Source: Pedobacter sp. L105
Lineage (GTDB): Bacteria; Bacteroidota; Bacteroidia; Sphingobacteriales; Sphingobacteriaceae
Length of the DNA: 64,000 nucleotides
Reading direction: 5' to 3'
Assembly (NCBI RefSeq): GCF_009765875.1
Contig: NZ_LMUP01000008.1
Span: forward strand, 648,366-712,365
Under the pieces are notes generated by a model. The model searched no databases. It was given only the letters and a program-made list of their open reading frames with translations, and was not told the origin of the DNA. A program made the position numbers and the translations under genes. Below are positions 14,164 through 24,306 of this stretch, piece by piece. Position 1 is the stretch's first letter; each line of letters opens with the position of its first letter.

Positions 14164-15237
14164 TTAAGCTACAGAGCCCTCTTTCATCTTTTCTGCGTTC
14201 TCAGCGAACTGTAATGCATCAATCAGCTCCTGAACACCACCATCCATCACATTATTCAAGCTGTACAAGGTTAAACCGATACGGTGATCAGTTACCCTCC
14301 CCTGTGGATAGTTATAGGTCCTGATCTTCGCAGAACGGTCTCCTGTAGACACCATGGTTTTACGCCTTGCAGCAATGTCACCATTCTTTTTCTGCACTTC
14401 AATATCATATAATTTACTACGCAGCATTTCCATCGCAATTTCACGGTTACCCAGCTGTGAACGCTCCTGCTGACAAACCACTACCATTCCAGAAGGCCTG
14501 TGGGTAAGCTGTACCTTAGTTTCTACTTTATTTACGTTCTGTCCACCGGCACCACCTGACCGGGAAGTCTGCAGGTCAATATCCGCAGGGTTCAGGTAAA
14601 AGTCGATCTCCTCAGCTTCAGGTAACACTGCTACTGAAGCAGCTGAAGTATGTACCCTTCCCTGTGTTTCTGTATCAGGAACACGCTGCACACGGTGCAC
14701 GCCAGACTCATACTTAAGCTGTCCGTATACATCTTCACCAGAAACCTTCATGATCACCTCTTTGTAACCGCCGGCAGTTCCTTCTGTAACATCCACTACT
14801 TCTACTTTCCAGCGTTTCTGCTCAAAGAAACGGGTATACATACGGAACAGATCACCAGCAAACAATGCTGCTTCATCACCTCCGGTACCACCCCTGATCT
14901 CAAACACTGCATTCTTAGCATCTTCAGGGTCTACAGGGATCAGCATCAGGCGAACCTTCTCCTCAATTTCTTCCTGTTGTTTTAACAACCCATCAAGTTC
15001 CTCTTTGGCCATTTCACGCATCTCCGGGTCCTTTTCAGTACTCAGGATCTCTTTATTGGCATCGATGTTACTCATCACATTTTTGTAGATCTTATAAGCA
15101 TCCACAATCTTGGTCAGGTCTTTATATTCTTTATTTAATTGGGCAAAACGTTTCATATCCTGCATGGTATCAGGATTGCTTAATTGCTCTTCAACATCTT
15201 CCCAGCGAATTTTTATCGCTTCTAATTTCTCTAACAT
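14164..15237 (-). CDS. prfA: Peptide chain release factor 1
   Basis: 357 residues, the usual RF1 length. It recognises UAA and UAG in the ribosomal A site and triggers release of the finished peptide. The stop-codon recognition motif PxT appears as P187-D-T189 in HRVQRVPDTETQGR, which marks RF1 rather than RF2 (SPF). The catalytic GGQ is at 231-233 in SRSGGAGGQNVNK, whose Gln is normally methylated by PrmC. The N-terminal helical domain covers residues 1-100. It is the first core gene to the right of tRNA-Asp. Confidence 0.97.
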   Translation of the reverse strand: MLEKLEAIKIRWEDVEEQLSNPDTMQDMKRFAQLNKEYKDLTKIVDAYKIYKNVMSNIDANKEILSTEKDPEMREMAKEELDGLLKQQEEIEEKVRLMLIPVDPEDAKNAVFEIRGGTGGDEAALFAGDLFRMYTRFFEQKRWKVEVVDVTEGTAGGYKEVIMKVSGEDVYGQLKYESGVHRVQRVPDTETQGRVHTSAASVAVLPEAEEIDFYLNPADIDLQTSRSGGAGGQNVNKVETKVQLTHRPSGMVVVCQQERSQLGNREIAMEMLRSKLYDIEVQKKNGDIAARRKTMVSTGDRSAKIRTYNYPQGRVTDHRIGLTLYSLNNVMDGGVQELIDALQFAENAEKMKEGSVA

Positions 15238-15360
15238 AATCTTTTATTCAGAAAATAATTAATCGCCCGACCAGCATACCCTCCATATTGATTAATCCAC
15301 AAAAACAGCGGAAACCAGCTTATTAAAGATACCCTGAAGCAATTGGTATTTATAGGATTA

Positions 15361-15368
15361 CAAAAATA
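15361..15368 (-). promoter_or_regulatory. Possible -7 element upstream of prfA
   Basis: TATTTTTG on the minus strand matches TAnnTTTG, about 125 bp before the prfA start. No good -33 element is seen. Confidence 0.35.
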
Positions 15369-15398
15369 AGGAATATATATTTGTTTTTTCAGTAACGG

Positions 15399-16166
15399 CT
15401 ATACTTTGTGCGGATATGCTTCCCGTTCAAAATATTCAAGTCTTAACTCTTTGCCATCAAAAACCGCATACGAATTAAATCCGAACCACTCACCAATATT
15501 ATAATACTGGCTATTGTCACCTAAATCGATCACCATAGGCAGGTGCCGGTGACCATAGATAAAATAATCATAATGCTGCTTTTGAAGGATCTCACGGGAA
15601 TAAATAGCCAGCCATTCATTTTCTTCACCCAGAAAAACCTCTTCCACGCGTGTATTCACTTTCCTGCTGGAGAGCGACCAGCCATTGGCTATCCCCAGTC
15701 CTATACTTGGCGGCAGCATAGAAAACAGCCAGCGGCAAACAGGATTTCTAAAGATCTTTCTTAAGATCCGGTAATTTGCATCCCCCGGACCCAGGCCATC
15801 TCCATGGTGCAGATAAAAGCTCTTCCCCCCTCTTTCTATCACCAGCTCATCACTGACGATCTGGATTCCCATCTCTTTGGTGAAATAGTCATTCACCCAC
15901 ATATCGTGGTTACCTTTAAAAAAATAGATCTTAACCCCGGCATCAGACAGGGAAGCCAGCTTGCCCTGCAAACGAATATATCCTTTGGGGACTACCGTAC
16001 GGTATTCAAACCAGAAATCGAAAATATCGCCCATTAAAAACAACTCAGAACAGGTAGTTTCTATAGAACTTAGCCAGCGCACGATCCGGTCTTCCCGGAT
16101 ACGGCTTTCCTCATGATTAGGAGAGCCCAAATGAAAATCAGAAGCGAAATATATATTCTTTGCCAT
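15399..16166 (-). CDS. lpxH: UDP-2,3-diacylglucosamine diphosphatase
   Basis: About 255 residues from ATG 16166 (AKNIYFASDFHLG). It hydrolyses UDP-2,3-diacylglucosamine to lipid X and UMP, the fourth step of lipid A synthesis, at the inner membrane. All metallophosphoesterase blocks are present: SDFHLG, MGDIFDFWFE, FKGNHDMW, LHHGDGLG and YGHRHLP. The helical lid between them is rich in Arg/Lys and aromatic residues (RILRKIFRNPVCRWLFSMLP), typical of LpxH. The in-frame extension to 16199 adds a poor sequence and is not preferred. Confidence 0.88.
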   Translation of the reverse strand: MAKNIYFASDFHLGSPNHEESRIREDRIVRWLSSIETTCSELFLMGDIFDFWFEYRTVVPKGYIRLQGKLASLSDAGVKIYFFKGNHDMWVNDYFTKEMGIQIVSDELVIERGGKSFYLHHGDGLGPGDANYRILRKIFRNPVCRWLFSMLPPSIGLGIANGWSLSSRKVNTRVEEVFLGEENEWLAIYSREILQKQHYDYFIYGHRHLPMVIDLGDNSQYYNIGEWFGFNSYAVFDGKELRLEYFEREAYPHKV

Positions 16167-16335
16167 CAATACCCAAAGATAGTCAACCATTTTTATCAAT
16201 CATGCCAAAAATATTTTTTACTCTTCTAAATAACATTAGCCTTTAAAAGGCCTATAAAGACGATTATATCCGTCTGCTTTGTCAGACTTAGCTAAAATTT
16301 ATACCATTTCTGCCCAGTTCAGAACCATTACAAAC

Positions 16336-16343
16336 TATTTTTG
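16336..16343 (+). promoter_or_regulatory. -7 element upstream of the ferredoxin reductase
   Basis: TATTTTTG matches TAnnTTTG and lies 25 bp before the ATG at 16368, giving a short leader. The -33 element is weak. Confidence 0.45.
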
Positions 16344-16367
16344 TAAATTCGCAGCAAATTTAAATAC

Positions 16368-17378
16368 ATGATATCTACAGATATAGCCATCATTGGCGCC
16401 GGACCCGTTGGTTTATTTGCCATTTTCGAAGCAGGTTTACTAAAAATGCGTTGTCATTTAATTGATTACTTACCTCAAATTGGCGGTCAGCTTTCAGAAA
16501 TATACCCTAAAAAACCTATTTATGACATCCCCGGTTATCCAAGTGTCCTTGCTCAGGAATTGGTAGATAACCTGCTGGAACAGGCTAAACCTTTCCATCC
16601 GGGATTTACTTTAGGTGAACGTATCGAAGGACTGGAAAAACGTGGTGAAGGAGATTTCGTGCTAACTACCAACATGGGCACGATCATAGAATCCAAAGTA
16701 GTGGTTATTGCAGGTGGTTTAGGTTGCTTTGAACCGCGTAAACCGGTTGTTGAAGGACTGGAGCAGTTTGAAAACGGACGTGGTGTAAATTACATGATCC
16801 TTGATCCTGAACAATACAGGGGACAGAAAATGGTGATTGCCGGAGGTGGTGATTCTGCATTGGACTGGACAATCTTCCTGGCTGATATCGTTGAAGAATT
16901 AACCCTGATCCACCGCAGCGAAAGCTTCCGTGGTGCCCCGGATTCAGTAAACAAAGTAATGGCCCTTGCTGAAAGCGGAAAAATTAAACTGGTATTAAAC
17001 GGTAACCTGAAATCAGTATCCGGAACAGGAAAACTGGAAAGCGTAGAAGTGATAGACAACAAAAGCCTGGAAGCAACTACCATTGAAGCTGATCACCTGA
17101 TCCCTCTTTTTGGATTAAGCCCTAAGTTAGGCCCTATCGAAGATTGGAACCTGAACATCAACAAAAGTGCAATTGAAGTAAATACAGATGATTATTCTAC
17201 AAACATCCCTGGTATTTATGCTATTGGTGATATCAATACCTACACCAACAAATTAAAACTGATCCTTTGCGGATTCCATGAGGCAGCATTGATGAGTCAC
17301 AGTGCCTACAAATACATGAACCCGGGTGTTAAATACACCATGAAATATACTACTGTTAACGGAGTAGCCGAATTTTAA
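16368..17378 (+). CDS. Ferredoxin/flavodoxin-NADP+ reductase, thioredoxin-reductase-like type
   Basis: 336 residues. An FAD site is at the N-terminus (IIGAGPVGLFAIFEAG), followed by QIGGQLSEIYPKKPIYDIPGYP, which lacks the CxxC of thioredoxin reductases. An NADP site is in the middle (VIAGGGDSALDWTIFL with HRSESFRGAP). The C-terminal FAD motif is IPGIYAIGDINTY. This is the YumC-like reductase family, which moves electrons between NADPH and ferredoxin or flavodoxin. A 2Fe-2S ferredoxin gene starts 2 bp after its stop, so the two probably form an electron-transfer pair. Confidence 0.9.
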   Translation: MISTDIAIIGAGPVGLFAIFEAGLLKMRCHLIDYLPQIGGQLSEIYPKKPIYDIPGYPSVLAQELVDNLLEQAKPFHPGFTLGERIEGLEKRGEGDFVLTTNMGTIIESKVVVIAGGLGCFEPRKPVVEGLEQFENGRGVNYMILDPEQYRGQKMVIAGGGDSALDWTIFLADIVEELTLIHRSESFRGAPDSVNKVMALAESGKIKLVLNGNLKSVSGTGKLESVEVIDNKSLEATTIEADHLIPLFGLSPKLGPIEDWNLNINKSAIEVNTDDYSTNIPGIYAIGDINTYTNKLKLILCGFHEAALMSHSAYKYMNPGVKYTMKYTTVNGVAEF

Positions 17379-17380
17379 TA

Positions 17381-17707
17381 ATGGAAGAAAATAATATTAT
17401 AGTTACCGTCCAGAATGCGGACGGTAGCTTAACCCCTCTGGAAGCACCTGTTGATATGGGCTTAAGCCTGATGGAATACCTTAAAGCCTGCGAATATGAT
17501 ATCTTAGCCACCTGCGGCGGAATGGCGCTGTGTGCTACCTGCTGTGTGGATGTATTGGAAGGTGAAGAAAAGTTAAAGGAAATGACAGACGATGAATATG
17601 CGATGCTGGATACTTTACCCGATCTTTTGCCCAATTCAAGACTAGCCTGCCAATTACAGTTAAGTCATGAAATGAACGGACTGGTAGTTAAACTGCACGG
17701 AACCTAA
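17381..17707 (+). CDS. 2Fe-2S ferredoxin
   Basis: 108 residues. The four cluster Cys follow the adrenodoxin-type order CGGMALCATC (Cys-x5-Cys-x2-Cys) with a fourth Cys in RLACQL; a fifth Cys follows directly after the third. The body is acidic (GEEKLKEMTDDEYAMLD), as expected for an electron carrier. It is co-transcribed with the reductase at 16368-17378, its most likely partner. Isc-associated and P450-type ferredoxins share this fold, so the downstream acceptor is not known. Confidence 0.9.
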   Translation: MEENNIIVTVQNADGSLTPLEAPVDMGLSLMEYLKACEYDILATCGGMALCATCCVDVLEGEEKLKEMTDDEYAMLDTLPDLLPNSRLACQLQLSHEMNGLVVKLHGT

Positions 17708-19398
17708 TTACTGTCGGCCCCGGCAGTAGTTCCTGCCGGATCTCCAATAGTTTTATAATTTCCTTCTCCTTTTAATATCGCAAGCATTTTAGTGGAATTG
17801 CCCAGCACTTGCTTCGCTGCCCCTATTTCCTTATCATACTGGAATGCCTGCACTATTCTGCCTTTCTCATAATAATACCTGCTTACGATCTGGGTTTCCA
17901 ATACTCTTTTGATCTCCGCTTTGTGCGTAACCAGGTCTTCTTTTCTCGAAGCCAGCAACTTGGCTTTGATATCATCCAGATCGGTTTTCACCTCCCCAAG
18001 CTGTTTCTCTTTTTCTGCTTCAGTACGCAGATCGGCCAATATCCTTTCTGTAGTAGACGTATAGTTGTAATTTTTCCCTTCCAGTGAACTCATATAATTC
18101 TGATAATCATCATCCGTGATCTGGAAATCTGCAGGGTCGGCAATGGTAGCATGGTTCTTCTTGTAGGCATTGGCAAAATCAAAGAACATACTTTTTCCAA
18201 TCAGGGCAACGGTTACGGGACTCAACTTAAAGGGCTCTACCACCACATCGGGATAAATACCATTCCCATTATATACGCTCCTGCCCGTCCGTGTATTGAA
18301 TTTTGTGATCAGTGAATCTGCTATTCTGCTATTTTCTCCTGACGCATTTTTATGGGCATAATCAATAGCCTGAATACATCTTCCCGAAGGCGTGTAATAT
18401 TTGGCTACGGTGACTTTAACTAAACTGTTATAAGGCAGGTTAAAGGTTTGCTGAACCAGCCCTTTGCCATAACTCCGCTGTCCGATGATCACTGCTCTGT
18501 CCAGGTCCTGTAAAGCCCCGGCAACAATCTCCGATGCAGAAGCTGAAGATCCGTTGATCAGTACAGTTAAAGGAATATCCGGTAATAAACTGGCACTGGA
18601 AGTCCTGTAATTAATGATCTTTTCAGGATTACGTCCCCTTTGGGTAACAATAACTACATCTTTATCTACAAAGAGGTTTACAATTTTCACGGCTTCCTGT
18701 AAAATACCACCGCCATTATATCTCAGGTCCAGAATCATTCCTTTAGGATGCTGATTGTTTAGCGCTATTGCCGCATCCTTAACTTCCTGGGCAGAATTTT
18801 CCAGGAACTTATCCAGTCTGATATAAGCCACATCGCCGATCATCCCTGAATAGGAAACATTAGGCTGCATGATCTCATCTCTTACAATCTGTTTATCAAT
18901 CACTAAACCTTCCCGTTTAATCTGAAGGTCTACAGTGGAACCACGGGGACCACGCAGCAGCTGGCTAACCTCTGCCCGTTCTTTTCCCTTAATGTCTAAA
19001 TTATTTACCCTGATAATCTGATCTCCGGCCTGAATACCCTGTTTAAATGCAGGATAGCCCTCGCTTACCTCATTTACAAATAACTGGCCGCCAATAAAAA
19101 CCGTGCTCATGCCTATGCCGCCAAACTGGGTACTCACATACTTTAGTTTAAATTCTTCCACCTCAGACTCCGGAACATAAACCGTGTAGGGGTCAAGGGT
19201 TTCGAGCATGGCGTCGATACCTGTTCTCATTAATACGGTCGGATCAGTTTCCTCCACGTAATTAATGCTGATCTCTTTATAAAGCGAAGCGAAAATATCC
19301 ATGTTTTTAGACACCATGAATAAATCATCTTTAAATGACCAAGTTAGGGATGCAATTGCAGCAAGAACTAACAGTAGTGCAAACTTATTTTTTTTCAT
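17704..19398 (-). CDS. S41 family C-terminal processing peptidase
   Basis: 564 residues from ATG 19398 (another ATG at 19404). A signal peptide or membrane anchor (KKNKFALLLVLAAIASLTWS) is followed by a helical region, a PDZ domain (about 85-170, FGGIGMSTVFIGGQLFVNEV) and the S41 protease domain. The catalytic Ser is in NGSSASASEIVAGAL and the Lys in GQRSYGKGLVQQ. CtpA-type enzymes cleave periplasmic proteins at nonpolar C-termini. The stop overlaps that of the convergent ferredoxin gene by 3 bp. The long C-terminal helical region is usual in Bacteroidota members. Confidence 0.92.
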   Translation of the reverse strand: MKKNKFALLLVLAAIASLTWSFKDDLFMVSKNMDIFASLYKEISINYVEETDPTVLMRTGIDAMLETLDPYTVYVPESEVEEFKLKYVSTQFGGIGMSTVFIGGQLFVNEVSEGYPAFKQGIQAGDQIIRVNNLDIKGKERAEVSQLLRGPRGSTVDLQIKREGLVIDKQIVRDEIMQPNVSYSGMIGDVAYIRLDKFLENSAQEVKDAAIALNNQHPKGMILDLRYNGGGILQEAVKIVNLFVDKDVVIVTQRGRNPEKIINYRTSSASLLPDIPLTVLINGSSASASEIVAGALQDLDRAVIIGQRSYGKGLVQQTFNLPYNSLVKVTVAKYYTPSGRCIQAIDYAHKNASGENSRIADSLITKFNTRTGRSVYNGNGIYPDVVVEPFKLSPVTVALIGKSMFFDFANAYKKNHATIADPADFQITDDDYQNYMSSLEGKNYNYTSTTERILADLRTEAEKEKQLGEVKTDLDDIKAKLLASRKEDLVTHKAEIKRVLETQIVSRYYYEKGRIVQAFQYDKEIGAAKQVLGNSTKMLAILKGEGNYKTIGDPAGTTAGADSN

Positions 19399-19455
19399 GA
19401 GCATGCAATGGATTAAAAAACGTGACTTACATGCTTTGAGCAGCAGCTTAAAGAT

Positions 19456-19671
19456 TTACAACCTGTTTCCGGTAGGATCTGCAAGCGCTTTGTTAATGGT
19501 AAACTCTACGTATCTTACATCTCTTTTCAGTAATTGTGTCAGTTCATTCACTAACTCATCTTCTTTACCCGGAGTAAAGGATAAATTTTCTTTAGCCAAT
19601 TCTCTGTATTTTCTCAAAACCTTGATTTTAACTCTTTGTGCTGTTTCAGGAGTGAATGTAAAGCTTGCCAT
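19456..19671 (-). CDS. Small conserved hypothetical protein
   Basis: 71 residues from ATG 19671. Basic and helical: ASFTFTPETAQRVKIKVLRKYRELAKENLSF, GKEDELVNELTQLLKRD and EFTINKALADPTGNRL. I do not recognise a family. It lies upstream of the S41 peptidase in the same direction (57 bp apart) and may be co-transcribed. Codon use and the absence of overlap with other genes support it being real. Confidence 0.72.
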   Translation of the reverse strand: MASFTFTPETAQRVKIKVLRKYRELAKENLSFTPGKEDELVNELTQLLKRDVRYVEFTINKALADPTGNRL

Positions 19672-19825
19672 AATTAATTCTTTCCTGCAAAAATATGAAA
19701 AAAACACCAGATCGTTATTATATTTATGGCTTCCTTAATTCTGCAAAAAACTATCTCCTTATTACGGAAACGCTGTAAAACTTCGAATATTTTAATCCAG
19801 GACAGTATCCAATTATAAAAACCGA

Positions 19826-22651
19826 ATGAATAAAAAAATCAAACCCTTTGTATGGGGTTTACTGGCACTTATAATGCTTAACAACCCGGTATCCGGGCAA
19901 ACAACAGCTGATTTTGGGACTTCTATCCCTAATGATCCCGGTGTCAGGATCGGCAAATTGCCTAATGGCCTTACCTACTATATCCGTAAAAATCCGGAAC
20001 CCAAAAAACGGGCAGAGTTATACCTGGTAAACAAAGTGGGCTCCCTGCTGGAAAATGATGATCAACAGGGACTGGCACATTTTACGGAACACATGGCTTT
20101 TAAAGGAACCCGGGATTTCCCGAAAAACCAGATCATTGACTATCTGCAAAAAGCAGGTGTACGCTTTGGTGCCGACCTGAATGCCAATACAGGCTTTGAT
20201 CAGACCATTTATCAGCTGCCTATTCCTACAGACAGTGCAGACGTTTTCCGTACAGGATTTAAGATCCTATCCAACTGGGCCGGAAGGATGACCATGAATA
20301 GCGGAGATATAGACACGGAGCGCGGCGTGATCATCGAAGAAGACCGCCAGCGTGGTAAAAATGCTGATGACAGGATGAACAAACAGCTTTATCCTGTATT
20401 ACTTAAAGACTCCCGGTATGCGCTTCGGATGCCTATCGGAAAAATTGATTTGCTAAAGTCCTTTACCTATGATAAACTCAGGTCCTTTTATGCCGATTGG
20501 TACAGGCCCGACCTGCAGGCGGTAATAGCTGTGGGTGATTTTGATGTCAATGAAGTGGAAAAACTGATCATTGCCAATTTCTCCGACCTGAAAAATCCGG
20601 CGCAGGAAAGAAAAAGGTTAACCTATGGTCTCCTAGACAATATTGCCCCCCTGATCAGGATAGTAACCGACCCCGAACAGCAGTATACCGTTGCTGCCGT
20701 AAATTATAAACGAAAGGTAAAGGTTACCAAAACAATGGCCGATCTCAGGAAAAGCCTGCTCTATAGCATGCTCAATGAAATGTTATCCTCGCGCTTTCAG
20801 GAAATCATGCAGAAAGGCAATGCACCTTTCTTATTTGCCCAAAGTTCTTATGGCGCTTACCAGGGAGGCATAACACCGGATGAGGATGCATTTGGTATCC
20901 AGGTAGCGGCAAAGTCTGCAAAAGAGCTGCAAACTGCATTGGCTGCAGCTGTAGCAGAAAGTGACAGGGCTGTCCGCTTTGGATTTTTACCTACCGAACT
21001 GGAAGTAATCAAAAAAAATATTAACGCAGGGAATGAACAGGGATTGAAAGAAAAAGATAAAACCCCTTCCTCTTCCTTTGTACAGCAATATGTGGATCAT
21101 TTCCTGACCGGCTCTCCTATCCCATCAATTGATTTCACTTATGCCGCCATCAAAAAGAACCTGGGCACCATTACCCTTGCAGAAGTAAATGCACTGGCAA
21201 AAACCCTGATCACACCAAATAACGAGATCATCACCGTACAGGCTCCGGAAAAAGACAAAGCGATATTGCCTTCACCCGCACAATTACTGGCTATAGTAAC
21301 ACATGCCGGCGACCATGTGACCCCTTATGTTGATCATACTGTAAACACACCCCTGCTGGATAAAACACCTGCAGCTGGTAAAGTCATCGCAGAAAAGAAA
21401 TTGGATAGCATCGGCACCACAGAATGGACTTTAAGTAATGGTATCAAAGTATGGCTTAAACCTACTGATTTCAAAAATGACCAGGTAATTTTCAGTTCCT
21501 TTGGCAAAGGCGGTAACTCTGTAGCAGATCCCAATGATTATCAATCCGCAGATTTTTCGGGTTTAATTCCCGGAAGTGGCCTGGCAGGGTTTAACCCTAC
21601 CCAACTCGATAAACTACTGGCAGGAAATACCGGAAGGGCAGGCGCTTATATTGATAACCTGTACCAGGGATTCTCGGGTAGCTCCTCCCCCAAAGATTTA
21701 GAAACTGCTTTCAAAATGGTCTATGTTTCAGCACTGGGTCCACGCAAAGACAGCGAAATTTTCAACAAGAATATCAGCGATTATAAAATAAGCCTCGAAA
21801 ATAAAAATGCAGATCCGGAAAGTGTGTTTGCTGATACCGTACAGGCTGTACTTTCCTCTTATAACAAAAGAAGTATGCCCACTACCTTTGCAGATCTGGA
21901 AAAGGTTAGCCTGGACAAGAGTTTTGCCTTCTACAAAAGCCGCTTTGCCGATCTCGGCGAACAGACCTTTGTTTTTGTAGGTAATTTTACCCTGGAGGGC
22001 ATTAAACCCTTAGTGGAAACCTATATCGCAAGCCTCCCATCGCTTCATCAACACCAGGATTTTAAGGATACCGGAGGTGATCCGCCAAAGGGTATAGTGA
22101 GTAAAACTGTTTACAAAGGACTGGAAGATAAAGCCACGGTACAGCTTTACCTCCATGGCGACTACAACTTTACCGCAGAAAACAATGTGCAGCTGGAAGC
22201 CCTAAAAACTGCACTGGAAAATAAGGTACTGGAAAGGTTACGCCAGAAAGAAAGCGGTGTTTATACGCCTGAAGTCGGATTAAGCGTAAACAAATATCCT
22301 GATGCACATTATTACTTTATTATTTCCTTTAGCTGTGCAAAAGCAAATGTAGAAAAACTGATTGCCGCGGCTTTAGAAGAAGTGACCAAGGTAAAAACCA
22401 ATGGGGCTACTGAAGAAGATATCGCAAAATTCAAATCCGAAGAACAGCGTCAGCAGGAATTGAACCTCCGCAACAATGGCTATTGGTTAAACTACCTCAC
22501 CAACAGGCTCAAATACGGCGAAAATATGAACCTTTTACTGAGCAGTAAACAGCGGATAGATAATGTCACTGTGTCTTCTACTAAAACTACCGCACAAACT
22601 TACCTCAATGGAAATAACTACATCCGTTTGGTGCTCCTGCCGCAGCAATAA
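19826..22651 (+). CDS. M16 family zinc metallopeptidase
   Basis: 941 residues with a signal peptide (KPFVWGLLALIMLNNPVSG). The first M16 domain has the inverted zinc motif HFTEH (85-89) with the distal Glu in DTERGVIIEEDRQ, so it is catalytically complete. The second M16 half (from about residue 520) lacks HxxEH and acts as the structural partner. The arrangement matches the pitrilysin/insulinase class found in the periplasm of Bacteroidota. Probable role: degradation of small proteins or peptides outside the cytoplasm. It is a single-gene unit followed by a terminator. Confidence 0.92.
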   Translation: MNKKIKPFVWGLLALIMLNNPVSGQTTADFGTSIPNDPGVRIGKLPNGLTYYIRKNPEPKKRAELYLVNKVGSLLENDDQQGLAHFTEHMAFKGTRDFPKNQIIDYLQKAGVRFGADLNANTGFDQTIYQLPIPTDSADVFRTGFKILSNWAGRMTMNSGDIDTERGVIIEEDRQRGKNADDRMNKQLYPVLLKDSRYALRMPIGKIDLLKSFTYDKLRSFYADWYRPDLQAVIAVGDFDVNEVEKLIIANFSDLKNPAQERKRLTYGLLDNIAPLIRIVTDPEQQYTVAAVNYKRKVKVTKTMADLRKSLLYSMLNEMLSSRFQEIMQKGNAPFLFAQSSYGAYQGGITPDEDAFGIQVAAKSAKELQTALAAAVAESDRAVRFGFLPTELEVIKKNINAGNEQGLKEKDKTPSSSFVQQYVDHFLTGSPIPSIDFTYAAIKKNLGTITLAEVNALAKTLITPNNEIITVQAPEKDKAILPSPAQLLAIVTHAGDHVTPYVDHTVNTPLLDKTPAAGKVIAEKKLDSIGTTEWTLSNGIKVWLKPTDFKNDQVIFSSFGKGGNSVADPNDYQSADFSGLIPGSGLAGFNPTQLDKLLAGNTGRAGAYIDNLYQGFSGSSSPKDLETAFKMVYVSALGPRKDSEIFNKNISDYKISLENKNADPESVFADTVQAVLSSYNKRSMPTTFADLEKVSLDKSFAFYKSRFADLGEQTFVFVGNFTLEGIKPLVETYIASLPSLHQHQDFKDTGGDPPKGIVSKTVYKGLEDKATVQLYLHGDYNFTAENNVQLEALKTALENKVLERLRQKESGVYTPEVGLSVNKYPDAHYYFIISFSCAKANVEKLIAAALEEVTKVKTNGATEEDIAKFKSEEQRQQELNLRNNGYWLNYLTNRLKYGENMNLLLSSKQRIDNVTVSSTKTTAQTYLNGNNYIRLVLLPQQ

Positions 22652-22690
22652 GACAAAAGTCTTTATCAATAAAATGCCCCCTTGAAATTG

Positions 22691-22726
22691 CAAAGCCCCC
22701 AAAATTTAGACAATTTTGAGGGCTTT
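22691..22726. terminator. Terminator between the M16 and GHL10 genes
   Basis: Hairpin CAAAGCCCCCAAAAT/AATTTTGAGGGCTTTG between two convergent genes. It can serve both directions. Confidence 0.75.
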
Positions 22727-22776
22727 GTTATGATTGGTTTATTGCCAGCATCTCAGCAGATCATAAAAAACAGCCT

Positions 22777-24306
22777 TTACTTGATTTCCACGCCTATTGG
22801 CCCGCTCGGGTCACTTTCATTTTTCAGCCTGTCCAGTGCCGTGATCAGGTAATTATATCTTTTTCCCTTCTCCACTGTAGTATCCAGGAAGAAAGTAAAA
22901 TCTTCAAAGCTGATTCTTAACATATTTTTTGGGTTAAGTACACTGATCTTCTCGCCTTCATCAAAACGATAGATCACATATCCTGAAGCTGTTTCGCCGT
23001 CAGTAGCTTTAAGCGGGGCAGACCATTTCAACTGAACACCGCCGGTTACCGCCTCTGCGCTAAACTCGCGGGGCACATTGGGGACAATTTCATCCAGCCA
23101 GGGCATTTGGGGCGGCAATGCGGGATACTTGTATAAATCCATTCGCAGTGAATCTGCTGTACCCCGGGCTACTGTGGAAAAAGATTTTGAACTAAAATAT
23201 ACACTGCCCTGCACGCGGTTATTCTGCCGCATAAACCTTACCTGATTAGGAATTTCTTCCGGCCTTTTCCAGGCCTCGTTCATCTTTTGATTTACCAGGT
23301 AAGCAGCCTGACCGATATACAAATGCCTGCCATAAGTATTATTACTCCACCAGTTCACCAGCGTATCAAAGGGAGCCGCTTTCCGGGCAAAAGTAAAGTA
23401 GATCTGAGGGTTAATATAATCTACCCATCCCTCCTTAATCCATTTCCTTGAATCAGCATACAGTTCTGTATAATTGGAAAGGCCATGGGTTTTGGAACCT
23501 AGTGAATCTTCCACACTATTCTTCCAGATCCCAAAAGGACTAATACCGAATTTCACATATTTTTTATAATGGTGGATACTGTCATCCAGCTCTTTGATCA
23601 GCAGGTCAACGTTGTTTCTTCTCCAGTCATACAGGTTGGTAAATCCATTCGGATACTTCCTGTAGGTGGCATCATCATTGATACGCTGACCAGAAAGAGG
23701 ATAAGGATAAAAATAATCATCAAAATGGATCCCGTCTACATCATAGCCTTTTACCACGTCCAGGATCACCTGAACAATGTACTCCCTAACTTCAGGCAAG
23801 CCCGGATCAAATTGTTTTTTTCCTCCGTAAGTAAAAAATAAGTCGGGTCGTTTCCTGGTCATATGGTCTTCACTAACAAAAGATTTTGAGCCCATTGTAG
23901 CACGGTAAGGATTAAACCAGGCATGCAATTCCATGCCTCGGGCATGGGCTTCTTTGATAGCAAATTCTAAAGGATCATAACCGGCTGGCGCCACACCCTG
24001 TTTACCCATCAGCCATTGGCTCCAGGGTTCTCTGGACTTTTTATAAAAAGCATCTGCGGTAGGGCGAACCTGTAGCATGATCGCATTCATACCATTTTTT
24101 TTATGTTGTTCCAGTATACCAATCAGCTCCTGTTTTTGCTGATCTTCACTCAGGCCGGCTTTAGAAGGCCAGTCAATATTGTCTACAGTGGCTACCCAGA
24201 TGCCCCTAAATTCTCTCTTTGGAGCAATTTTTGCTTGTATTTGCGCGTTTAACAAAAAGGGTGTGATAATAGTTGTTAAAATTGTGAAAACAATCTTTTT
24301 CAGCAT
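22777..24306 (-). CDS. Family 10-like glycosylhydrolase (GHL10, DUF187)
   Basis: 509 residues. A signal peptide (KKIVFTILTTIITPFLLNAQ) precedes a TIM-barrel domain with the GHL10 hallmarks: REFRGIWVATVDNIDWPSK, MNAIMLQVRPTADAFY, GMELHAWFNPYRA, DVDGIHFDDYFYPYP and the later WVDYINPQIYFTF. The last 100 residues (from about 405) look like a fibronectin type III module (VTGGVQLKWSAP...YVIYRFDEGE). It is predicted to be exported and to act on a glycan, possibly peptidoglycan or a secondary cell-envelope polymer. The substrate is unknown. It stands alone. Confidence 0.88.
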   Translation of the reverse strand: MLKKIVFTILTTIITPFLLNAQIQAKIAPKREFRGIWVATVDNIDWPSKAGLSEDQQKQELIGILEQHKKNGMNAIMLQVRPTADAFYKKSREPWSQWLMGKQGVAPAGYDPLEFAIKEAHARGMELHAWFNPYRATMGSKSFVSEDHMTRKRPDLFFTYGGKKQFDPGLPEVREYIVQVILDVVKGYDVDGIHFDDYFYPYPLSGQRINDDATYRKYPNGFTNLYDWRRNNVDLLIKELDDSIHHYKKYVKFGISPFGIWKNSVEDSLGSKTHGLSNYTELYADSRKWIKEGWVDYINPQIYFTFARKAAPFDTLVNWWSNNTYGRHLYIGQAAYLVNQKMNEAWKRPEEIPNQVRFMRQNNRVQGSVYFSSKSFSTVARGTADSLRMDLYKYPALPPQMPWLDEIVPNVPREFSAEAVTGGVQLKWSAPLKATDGETASGYVIYRFDEGEKISVLNPKNMLRISFEDFTFFLDTTVEKGKRYNYLITALDRLKNESDPSGPIGVEIK